A DNA stretch of 6,978 nt, from positions 1 through 6,978 of the forward strand of contig NZ_CALKTQ010000219.1 in NCBI RefSeq assembly GCF_937997465.1, given 5' to 3'. The notes under the pieces were generated by a model. The model was not told the DNA's origin, made no database searches, and was given only the letters and a program-made list of their open reading frames with translations. Below are positions 1 to 5,444 of this stretch, piece after piece. Origin of the DNA: an uncultured Campylobacter sp. Its GTDB lineage: Bacteria > Campylobacterota > Campylobacteria > Campylobacterales > Campylobacteraceae. The translations under genes were made by a program, and so were the position numbers. The first letter of the stretch is position 1, and every line of letters starts with the position of its first letter.

Positions 1-60
1 GGGGAGTTTCTAAATTCCCTCCAGGGCAAAACCACAAGGGGGTCAATATGGCAAAAGTAA
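1..60 (+). CDS. possible C-terminal tail of an upstream phage gene (partial)
   Basis: The first reading frame is open from the window edge to a TAA at 58-60 and would give GEFLNSLQGKTTRGSIWQK as the end of a protein that starts outside the window. Its stop lies 13 bases inside the small terminase gene, the kind of overlap usual in phage late operons. I do not recognise the peptide. The frame of the terminase gene is also open to the window edge, so frame openness alone does not prove that this is the coding frame. An HNH nuclease, portal or capsid gene would be typical neighbours, but none can be claimed from 19 residues. Confidence 0.3.
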   Translation, partial: GEFLNSLQGKTTRGSIWQK

Positions 61-386
61 GAAAAATATCAAGTAATGACGAGCTAGACGAGCTTATCAA
101 GCTTGCGCCGCAAAGTAGACAAAAAGTGGCAAAAGATTTGGTAACCGAGTTAAAATTTATGAATAAAACTATGCAAAGACTCAAAGAAGTAGTGGAAAAC
201 GGCGAAATTTTAGAGGAATTTAATCAGGGCAAACAAAGCTTTATTAGAGAGAATTCCGCGCTAAAAAGCTACAACACGACCATTCAGCGGTATTCGCTAG
301 TGTATAGGCAGCTTATGGAGCTGATAGATAAAAATCCGTCTCCAGCCGACGATAGCGAGCTGATAAATTTTATCTCGAGCAAATAA
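48..386 (+). CDS. phage terminase small subunit, P27-like
   Basis: This 112-residue protein is probably the DNA-recognition subunit of a phage packaging terminase. It would bind the packaging start site and present the DNA to the large subunit encoded next to it. It is almost wholly helical and charged. The central part resembles P27-family small terminases: a helix with KFMNKTMQRLKE (residues 36-47), an NGE turn (51-53), and a C-terminal region with ENSALKSYNTTIQRYSLVYRQL (about 68-89). The ATG at 48 is chosen because AAGGGGGT (36-43) is well placed before it. The frame continues upstream without ATG, GTG or TTG inside the window, so a longer form starting further left cannot be fully excluded. 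Its stop shares one base with the terL start (TAATG), implying coupled translation. The family call rests on pattern and position, since small terminases are poorly conserved. Confidence 0.75.
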   Translation: MAKVRKISSNDELDELIKLAPQSRQKVAKDLVTELKFMNKTMQRLKEVVENGEILEEFNQGKQSFIRENSALKSYNTTIQRYSLVYRQLMELIDKNPSPADDSELINFISSK

Positions 387-2035
387 TGAACTTCATAAAA
401 GAGTATTATCGCAAAATTAAAACGGGCGAAATATTAGTCAGCAAAAGAGTAGAAAAAATTTACGACAAGCTAATAAACGACATGAAAGACAAAAGCGGCC
501 AGTATAAATTCGACGAGAAAAAAGCTTTAAGGCCTATCGAGTTTATAGAGAAATTTTGCAAACACTCAAAAGGAGAATGGGCCGGCAGTCCGCTAAAGCT
601 AGATCTATTTCAAAAAGCTTTTATCTCTGCGCTATTCGGCTTTGTGGATAAAAAGACGGGACTAAGAAAATACAAAGAGGCCTTTTTTATGGTGGCTAGA
701 AAAAACGGTAAAAGCTCTCTATTAGCAGGCCTTAGTCTTTATATGCTGATCGCAGACGGCGAAGCGGGCGCGGAGGTTTATTCGGTAGCTACCAAAAAAG
801 AGCAAGCCAAGATCGTATTTGACGAAACCTTAAATATGGTAAAGCAAAGCCCGCAACTTAGCAAATTTCTAAAAAAGAGAAAGAGCGATTTATATTTTTC
901 TCTTAATATGTCCAAGATGATGCCGCTAGGCAAGAATAGCAACACCCTGGACGGGCTAAATTCCCATTTGGTAGTTATCGACGAGCTTCACGGCGTAAAA
1001 GACAGAAATCTTTACGAGGTTATGAAGCAAAGCCAATCCGCGCGCCGTGAACCATTGGTAATTATGATCACGACTGCCGGCACGGTCAGAGAGTGTATAT
1101 TCGACGATATTTACGAATATGCTTGTAATATCGCAGACGGCATTTTCAAAGATGATAGCTTTTTTCCTATCATCTATGAGCTTGATAGCAAAGACGAATG
1201 GAAAGACGAGAAAAAATGGATCAAAGCAAATCCAGGGCTAGGAAGTATTAAAAAATACGCCGATTTATCAGATAAGGCCAAAAGAGCAGAAAACAGCCCG
1301 AAAGATTTAATCGGCATCCTTACTAAAGATTTTAACATTAGAGAGAGCTCGCGCAACGCATGGCTAAGCTTTGACGTTATCAACAATCCAAAAACCTACG
1401 ACGAGTCTAAATTTAAGAACGTATACGCCATAGGCGGAGCAGACCTATCAATAACGACTGATTTAACCTGCGCTACGCTAGTAACGATAAGCGACGGCGA
1501 AAGGCTAGTTAAGCAGATGTATTGGATACCTAGAGACAACCTGGAGACTAGAATAAAAGAAGACAAGATACCTTACGATATTTGGCACGCAAACGGGCTC
1601 TTAAGGCTTTGCGACGGGAACACCATAGACTACTCGGACGTTACGGCGTGGTATTTAGAGCAAGTCAAACAAAACGGGATTACGGTGCTATGGATTTACT
1701 ATGATAGCTATTCGGCTAGGTGTTGGGTGGATGAAATGCAAACAGAGGGCTTTAAGATGATTGGATGCATTCAGGGGGCTAAAACCCTATCACTACCCTT
1801 GCAAATCCTAGGAGCTGATTTGCAAGCTAAGAGAGTAAATTACAACAATAGCCCGATCCTAAAATGGTGCTTGAGTAATACTGGAGTCGTAGAGGATAGG
1901 AACGCAAACATAATCCCAGTAAAGAGCAACAATCCGCGCCAAAGAATAGACGGCACGGCATCACTACTAAACGCTTACGTCGGGTTGTGCGAACATTTAA
2001 CAGAATTTGAAAGGCTTTGCGATGATAAAAGATAA
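386..2035 (+). CDS. phage terminase large subunit (ATPase and nuclease)
   Basis: This is the 549-residue motor and cutting subunit of a tailed-phage (HK97-like) DNA packaging machine. It hydrolyses ATP to drive DNA into the procapsid and cleaves the concatemer. The N-terminal ATPase has a Walker A of the terminase type, ARKNGKS (104-110), a Walker B VVIDE (196-200), and a coupling motif ITTAGT (228-233). The C-terminal RNase H-like nuclease shows the expected three acidic positions: D353 in GGADLS, D440 in IYYDSYSA, and D522 in RIDGTASLLNAY. Length and motif order fit an intact Terminase_1 protein, with no frameshift or missing catalytic residue. The ATG overlaps the terS stop by one base, and no strong ribosome site of its own is seen, so it is probably made by coupled translation. 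Odd point: the next gene is an adaptor, not the usual portal. Confidence 0.95.
   Translation: MNFIKEYYRKIKTGEILVSKRVEKIYDKLINDMKDKSGQYKFDEKKALRPIEFIEKFCKHSKGEWAGSPLKLDLFQKAFISALFGFVDKKTGLRKYKEAFFMVARKNGKSSLLAGLSLYMLIADGEAGAEVYSVATKKEQAKIVFDETLNMVKQSPQLSKFLKKRKSDLYFSLNMSKMMPLGKNSNTLDGLNSHLVVIDELHGVKDRNLYEVMKQSQSARREPLVIMITTAGTVRECIFDDIYEYACNIADGIFKDDSFFPIIYELDSKDEWKDEKKWIKANPGLGSIKKYADLSDKAKRAENSPKDLIGILTKDFNIRESSRNAWLSFDVINNPKTYDESKFKNVYAIGGADLSITTDLTCATLVTISDGERLVKQMYWIPRDNLETRIKEDKIPYDIWHANGLLRLCDGNTIDYSDVTAWYLEQVKQNGITVLWIYYDSYSARCWVDEMQTEGFKMIGCIQGAKTLSLPLQILGADLQAKRVNYNNSPILKWCLSNTGVVEDRNANIIPVKSNNPRQRIDGTASLLNAYVGLCEHLTEFERLCDDKR
2010..2014 (+). promoter_or_regulatory. ribosome binding site that decides the adaptor gene start
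   Basis: AAAGG at 2010-2014 lies 7 bases before the ATG at 2022 and inside the end of terL. This favours the ATG over the in-frame TTG at 2007, which would overlap the site itself. Confidence 0.55.
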
Positions 2036-2357
2036 AAAGATCAGTATATTAGGTTACATCTCGACCAGAAATGAATACGGCGAGGTTGAAAAACAGCAGC
2101 AATACTTGCTAAAGGATATTTGGGCTTACATAAGGCAACTATCGGCAAAAGAGGCTTACGAGCGAGCGCAAATTCAATCTGAAGCCGAGATTTTATTCGT
2201 GGTAAATTACAATGAGGTTTTAAAAGATCAGAGCCTGATCGACTACGAGATCAAATTTAGAGACAACACCTACCAAATAACCGGCATAGACTATTATGAA
2301 TTTGGCAAGCGAGATATTAAAATTTATGCTAAGCCAAAAGGCAATAATCACAATTAG
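2022..2357 (+). CDS. phage head-tail adaptor (head closure) protein
   Basis: This 111-residue protein resembles the small head-tail joining proteins (SPP1 gp16/HK97 gp10-like, Phage_H_T_join) that cap the packaged head and receive the tail. The visible pattern is a short beta start (KKISILGYI), a reading like YGEVEKQQQYLLKDIWAYI (19-37), then LSAKEAYERAQ (40-50), which matches the 'L.G.E...A' segment of this family. The closing part, YEIKFRDNTYQITGID (75-90), is followed by DIKIYAK, the usual beta-rich core. The ATG start is preferred over an upstream TTG because of the ribosome site at 2010-2014. It overlaps terL by 14 bases. It is the last phage gene before the host chromosome. In most HK97-like phages this gene lies after portal, protease and capsid, and those are not present between it and terL here. 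The family call is from pattern only. Confidence 0.7.
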   Translation: MIKDKKISILGYISTRNEYGEVEKQQQYLLKDIWAYIRQLSAKEAYERAQIQSEAEILFVVNYNEVLKDQSLIDYEIKFRDNTYQITGIDYYEFGKRDIKIYAKPKGNNHN

Positions 2358-2378
2358 GTAAGAAATTGGGTAAGAAAT
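2357..2378 (+). repeat. two direct copies of GGTAAGAAAT
   Basis: The 10-base word GGTAAGAAAT occurs at 2357-2366 and again at 2369-2378, a 12-base period. The first copy starts on the last base of the adaptor stop codon. Two adjacent short repeats near an attachment site are what arm-type integrase or excisionase sites look like, but this role is only inferred. Confidence 0.5.
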
Positions 2379-2400
2379 ATTCTAATTTTAAACCTTAAAC

Positions 2401-2415
2401 TACGATTTTATCGTA
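2401..2415. repeat. perfect short palindrome TACGAT-TTT-ATCGTA
   Basis: Two 6-base arms, TACGAT and ATCGTA, flank three T's. It sits between the end of the last phage gene and the candidate attachment site. It could be a weak hairpin in the 3' end of the phage transcript or a protein binding site. There is no T-run directly after it, so it is not a classic terminator. Confidence 0.45.
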
Positions 2416-2434
2416 TGTAAAGCGGTATAGTTTT

Positions 2435-2453
2435 AGTCCATTCGGGGCCACCA
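2435..2453 (+). other. candidate attachment site: tRNA 3'-end remnant
   Basis: AGTCCATTCGGGGCCACCA reads like the last 19 bases of a tRNA: end of T loop (AGT), 3' T-stem strand (CCATT), seven-base acceptor strand (CGGGGCC), discriminator A, then CCA. The sequence upstream (TATAGTTTT) does not supply a matching T-stem strand, so there is no whole tRNA here. Elements that integrate into tRNA 3' ends leave exactly such a partial copy at their far border. The full tRNA, probably beginning GGCCCCG, would then lie to the left outside the window. It could instead be a chance match. Confidence 0.45.
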
Positions 2454-2617
2454 TTTCGCTTCTTTTGATTCAAATTTTCAAATTTCGCTTTATCTTTCGC
2501 GCCGTAAATCCAAATGTCAAATTTGCAAACTAAAGCCAAAATATATTTATTTTCTAAAATTTAACTCGTTAGCGTCAAATTTGTGCGGGTTTTTTGGGAA
2601 TAAATTTAAAGATTAAG

Positions 2618-2643
2618 GCGCAAAGGCAACCACTCCTTTGCGC
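2618..2643. repeat. perfect 9-bp inverted repeat (hairpin)
   Basis: GCGCAAAGG (2618-2626) and CCTTTGCGC (2635-2643) are exact reverse complements around an 8-base loop. Neither side carries a proper T-run (AATTTGGG follows on plus), so a simple intrinsic terminator is unlikely. It lies 5 bases before a GGGAG ribosome-site-like word and a 9-codon ORF. Confidence 0.6.
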
Positions 2644-2657
2644 AATTTGGGAGAAAA

Positions 2658-2750
2658 ATGAATCAAAACAGTGCAAAGACGGGATAAATGCATGATTCAT
2701 TCGATGAAATATTAGCGTTAGTTTTCTTAAAATATAATAAACTATATTGA
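2658..2750 (+). other. two abutting tiny ORFs (9 and 20 codons), possible decayed gene start
   Basis: ATG at 2658 is preceded by GGGAG (2649-2653) and opens a 9-codon frame (MNQNSAKTG) that stops at 2685-2687. An ATG in the same frame follows immediately and reads 20 codons (MHDSFDEILALVFLKYNKLY) to a TGA at 2748-2750. Both may be the mutated start of a lost gene or a short leader. Translation is unproven, and the AT-rich context makes chance possible. Confidence 0.2.
2733..2738 (+). promoter_or_regulatory. candidate distal thrS promoter (-10)
   Basis: A perfect TATAAT is preceded by the T-rich stretch GTTTTCTTAAAA, which suits the Campylobacter vegetative sigma factor (no conserved -35, T-rich upstream). 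It would give a leader of roughly 190 bases for thrS. Confidence 0.35.
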
Positions 2751-2877
2751 GAATATTACCGATTTAACAATATTTAAATTTTAATCAATATATCCTATTA
2801 TATTCAAAACTCAAATTTGACCGCCGTTTAAACCCAAATCAAATAAAACATTAAGTAAAGCTTAAAAACAATTTAGC

Positions 2878-2883
2878 TAAAAT
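2878..2883 (+). promoter_or_regulatory. candidate proximal thrS promoter (-10)
   Basis: TAAAAT in the context TTTAGCTAAAATC lies about 53 bases before the thrS ATG and resembles the extended -10 pattern common in Campylobacter. It would give a leader of about 45 bases. It competes with the distal TATAAT at 2733. Confidence 0.4.
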
Positions 2884-2935
2884 CAAGCCCAATTCTTTCA
2901 GCGTAAGAAAGATGTTTCGATAAAAAGGACGCAAA

Positions 2936-4756
2936 ATGAGCGATATCATCGCATACAAACTGGATGGAAACATAGTCGATACTCAGAGTATCAACGGGCG
3001 AGAAAACGCCGCAGAACCGATTTATTTTGACAACTCCCCCGACGCGCTAAACGTCATCAGGCACTCCTGTGCGCACCTCATGGCGCAGGCGATCAAAGAG
3101 CTTTATCCGCAGGCTAAATTTTTCGTCGGACCAAACGTCGAGGACGGATTTTATTATGATTTTAAGGTCGATGAGGCCAACAGCAAGCTTAGCGACGAAG
3201 ACCTGGCGGCAATAGAAGCAAAGATGAAAGAGCTAGCCGAAGCAAAGCTTGACATCGTAAAAGGCAGCTCCACAAAAGCCTTTATGAGCGATAAATTTAA
3301 AGACGACGAGCTAAAACAAGAGGTGCTAAAACGCATCCCAGAAGGCGAAGTCAGCAGCTACAAGCAAGGAAATTTCGAGGATTTGTGCCGCGGACCGCAC
3401 TTGCCAAATACCAAATTTTTAAGATTTTTTAAACTAACGCGAGTAGCCGGCGCGTATCTTGGCGGCGACGAGACGCGCGAGATGATAAACCGCATATACG
3501 GTACGGCATTTGCCGATAAAGAGAGCCTAAAAGAGCACATCCGCATCATCGAAGAGGCCAAAAAACGCGACCACAGAAAGCTTGGCGTGGAGATGAAGCT
3601 ATTTACATTTGACGAAGAAGTCGGCGGCGGCCTACCGATCTGGCTACCAAACGGCGGACGTTTACGCTCCAAACTCGAGCAAATTTTATACAAAGCACAC
3701 CGCGACCGCGGTTACGAGCCAGTGCGTGGACCAGAGCTACTAAAAGCCGACGTATGGAAAAAGAGCGGCCACTACGCAAACTACAAAGAAAATATGTATT
3801 TTACGACGATCGACGAGGCAGAATACGGCATAAAGCCGATGAACTGCGTCGGCCACATCAAGGTCTATCAGTCAGACATCCGCTCGTACCGCGATTTGCC
3901 GCTTAAATTTTTCGAATACGGCGTCGTGCACCGTCACGAAAAAAGCGGCGTACTGCACGGGCTTTTTAGAGTGCGCGAATTTGCCCAGGACGACTCGCAC
4001 ATCTTTTGTATGCCAAGCCAAATCAAAGAAAATATCCTAGAAATTTTAAAATTTGCCGGCAAAATAATGGAAAATTTCGGCTTCCACTACGAGATGGAGA
4101 TTTCGACCAAGCCCGCAAAAGCTATCGGCGGGGACGAAATTTGGGAAACGGCAACCAAAGCTCTAAAAGAAGCACTTGACGAAAACGGCTTTAAGTACGG
4201 TATCGACGAGGGCGGCGGCGCATTCTACGGCCCAAAAATCGACATCAAAATCACCGATGCATTGAAGCGAAAATGGCAGTGCGGCACGATACAGGTCGAT
4301 TTTAACCTACCTGAGCGCTTTGATCTAGGCTACATCGACGCAAATAACGAGCGCCAGCAGCCTGTCATGCTTCACCGCGCGCTACTAGGAAGCTTCGAGC
4401 GATTTATCGGCATCTTGATCGAGCACACGGGCGGCGAGCTGCCGTTTTTCGTCGCTCCGACGCAAGTAGTCATCGTGCCGATCGGCGACGCGCACCTAGA
4501 CTACGCCAAAACCGTTGCCAAAGAACTACGCAAAATCGGCGTAGACAGCGAAATCGCTAGCAAAAACGAGAGCCTAAACAAACGCATCCGCACCGCAGAA
4601 AAACAGCGCGTGCCGATGATTGCGGTGCTGGGCGACAACGAAGTGGCAAATAGCGCCATCGCTCTACGCGACCGCACGACCAGAGAGCAAAAAGATATGA
4701 AGCTGGATGAATTCGTTGAGCTGCTAAAATCAAAACTCGCCGAGGTAACTTTTTGA
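2936..4756 (+). CDS. thrS: threonyl-tRNA synthetase
   Basis: This cytoplasmic class II synthetase (606 residues) charges tRNA-Thr with threonine using ATP and clears mis-attached serine. The editing domain (about 35-205) shows its metal-site motifs HSCAH (H43, H47) and CRGPH (C151, H155). The catalytic domain (about 210-500) has the zinc ligands C304 (MNCVGH), H355 (DDSHIF) and H480 (MLHRAL). It also has motif 2 around VVHRHE with R333 and motif 3 around GSFERFIGI with R489. The anticodon-binding domain runs from about 508 to 600 (VVIVPIGDAHLDYAKTVAKE). The N-terminus before H43 is some 30 residues shorter than in E. coli, where H73 is the equivalent, so the usual TGS domain is missing or reduced to a stub. 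This agrees with what I recall of Helicobacter and Campylobacter enzymes. AAGGA (2925-2929) lies 6 bases before the ATG. infC follows after 172 bases with its own promoter. Confidence 0.98.
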   Translation: MSDIIAYKLDGNIVDTQSINGRENAAEPIYFDNSPDALNVIRHSCAHLMAQAIKELYPQAKFFVGPNVEDGFYYDFKVDEANSKLSDEDLAAIEAKMKELAEAKLDIVKGSSTKAFMSDKFKDDELKQEVLKRIPEGEVSSYKQGNFEDLCRGPHLPNTKFLRFFKLTRVAGAYLGGDETREMINRIYGTAFADKESLKEHIRIIEEAKKRDHRKLGVEMKLFTFDEEVGGGLPIWLPNGGRLRSKLEQILYKAHRDRGYEPVRGPELLKADVWKKSGHYANYKENMYFTTIDEAEYGIKPMNCVGHIKVYQSDIRSYRDLPLKFFEYGVVHRHEKSGVLHGLFRVREFAQDDSHIFCMPSQIKENILEILKFAGKIMENFGFHYEMEISTKPAKAIGGDEIWETATKALKEALDENGFKYGIDEGGGAFYGPKIDIKITDALKRKWQCGTIQVDFNLPERFDLGYIDANNERQQPVMLHRALLGSFERFIGILIEHTGGELPFFVAPTQVVIVPIGDAHLDYAKTVAKELRKIGVDSEIASKNESLNKRIRTAEKQRVPMIAVLGDNEVANSAIALRDRTTREQKDMKLDEFVELLKSKLAEVTF

Positions 4757-4793
4757 AATATGGACCAAAATCCGCTAAATTTGAGCTAGGCAC

Positions 4794-4809
4794 GGCTTTA
4801 TGCTAAGCC
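4794..4809. repeat. small hairpin after thrS
   Basis: GGCTT (4794-4798) and AAGCC (4805-4809) flank a 6-base loop, 38 bases after the thrS stop. No T-run follows, so it is a weak terminator candidate at best. Some thrS transcripts may read into infC. Confidence 0.3.
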
Positions 4810-4928
4810 TGGCTCTTACCAAAATCTGCAAAAATTGTCACGGCGCAATAAATTTCTACGAAAAATACAATAAAAACACAATATTTTTGGATATAATCAA
4901 CAAATTTCAACTTAAAGGAAAAAACTAA
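4800..4928 (+). CDS. possible 42-residue ORF directly before infC
   Basis: ATG at 4800 opens a 42-codon frame that ends with TAA at 4926-4928, immediately followed by the infC TTG in the same frame. The peptide begins MLSLALTKICKNCHGAINF and contains CKNCHG, which has the form of a haem c site (CxxCH). It has no clear signal peptide or ribosome site (only TAGG about 9 bases upstream). Its second half runs through the infC promoter, which argues for a chance frame. It could be a leader read in coupling with infC. Confidence 0.15.
   Translation: MLSLALTKICKNCHGAINFYEKYNKNTIFLDIINKFQLKGKN
4892..4897 (+). promoter_or_regulatory. infC promoter (-10)
   Basis: TATAAT preceded by ATATTTTTGGA is a very typical Campylobacter vegetative promoter: a T-stretch then an extended -10, with no -35 box. 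A start near 4904 would leave a leader of about 25 bases holding the infC ribosome site. Confidence 0.65.
4915..4919 (+). promoter_or_regulatory. infC ribosome binding site
   Basis: AAGGA lies 9 bases before the TTG at 4929. A TAA in the same frame at 4926-4928 directly precedes the TTG, so this site and the TTG together fix the start. Confidence 0.7.
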
Positions 4929-5444
4929 TTGGCTAAAGAAAACGAAGTGTTGCTCAACGAAGATATCAGAGCGAGCGAAGTGAGATGCGTGGGAGACGAC
5001 GGCACCGCATACGGCGTCATTCCGAGAGTAGAGGCCTTGAAAATCGCCGAAAAAATGGGGCTTGATCTAGTGCTAATCGCACCTGATGCCAAACCTCCCG
5101 TTTGCAAGATAATGGACTACGGCAAATTCCGCTACCAGCAGGAAAAAAAGCAAAAAGAGGCCAAGAAAAAGCAAAAAACGATCGAAGTAAAAGAGATCAA
5201 ACTCTCCGTCAAAATCGCTCAAAACGACATCAACTACAAAGTCAAACACGCTCTTGAGTTTCTAGAAGACGGCAAACACGTCAAATTTCGCGTATTTCTA
5301 AAAGGCCGCGAGATGAGCAACCCTGAAGCGGGCGTCGCAATGCTACAAAAAGTCTGGGAGATGGTAAAAGACGTCTCCGACCGCGATAAAGAACCGCTGC
5401 TAGAAGGCCGCTACGTCAATATGTTGGTAACGCCAAAGAGATGA
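4929..5444 (+). CDS. infC: translation initiation factor IF-3
   Basis: IF3 binds the 30S subunit, keeps it apart from 50S, and checks that start codon and initiator tRNA match. The 171-residue protein has the N domain (NEDIRASEVR at 10-19, then the family signature around KIMDYGKFRYQQEK at 60-73) and a lysine-rich linker (about 72-86). The C domain (about 87-171) includes KGREMSNPEAG. Length matches the family. The start is TTG: the codon just before it in the same frame is TAA, and the next methionine (M43) lies inside the conserved N domain. A non-ATG start fits the known self-control of infC, in which IF3 rejects its own poor start codon (AUU in E. coli). That TTG works the same way here is inferred. 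It has its own promoter, and its stop overlaps the next gene as ATGA. Confidence 0.97.
   Translation: MAKENEVLLNEDIRASEVRCVGDDGTAYGVIPRVEALKIAEKMGLDLVLIAPDAKPPVCKIMDYGKFRYQQEKKQKEAKKKQKTIEVKEIKLSVKIAQNDINYKVKHALEFLEDGKHVKFRVFLKGREMSNPEAGVAMLQKVWEMVKDVSDRDKEPLLEGRYVNMLVTPKR

Larger units (their letters stand above)
2358..2935. other. 578-base gene-free junction between phage element and thrS
   Basis: No convincing gene was found. From left to right it holds the direct repeats, a 6-bp palindrome (2401-2415), a tRNA-3'-end-like candidate attachment site (2435-2453) and a stretch with six AAATTT words (2472-2607). A perfect 9-bp hairpin follows (2618-2643), then two tiny in-frame ORFs (2658-2750), an AT-rich tract and two candidate thrS promoters. 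The part right of about 2454 is probably original host intergenic DNA. Confidence 0.7.

Noticed and set aside
1174..1386. Minus-strand frame inside terL
   Set aside because: It is opposite a fully conserved terminase and has serine- and leucine-rich antisense composition with no ribosome site.
2007..2021. TTG at 2007 as start of the head-tail adaptor
   Set aside because: The ATG at 2022 has AAAGG at a good distance, while the TTG would overlap that site and lacks one of its own.
2431..2453. A complete tRNA gene ending at CCA
   Set aside because: The 5' T-stem strand, anticodon arm and acceptor 5' strand are absent upstream; only the last ~19 bases fit.
2408..2560. A 50-codon open frame on the minus strand ending in a peptide like NGGPEWTKTIPLYIR
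   Set aside because: It has no ATG and no ribosome site, lies in AT-rich intergenic DNA, and runs through the tRNA-like attachment sequence, which explains its GC-rich part better. A coding remnant is not excluded.
2581..2597. GTGCGGGTTTTTTGGG as an intrinsic terminator
   Set aside because: A T-run is present, but no GC-rich stem can be formed directly before it.
3154..3693. Minus-strand frames inside thrS
   Set aside because: They are antisense shadows of a well-conserved synthetase, with low-complexity Ser/Phe content and no start signals.
4557..4793. Minus-strand frame over the thrS 3' end
   Set aside because: Arg/Cys-rich antisense product over the conserved anticodon-binding domain; no ribosome site or family resemblance.
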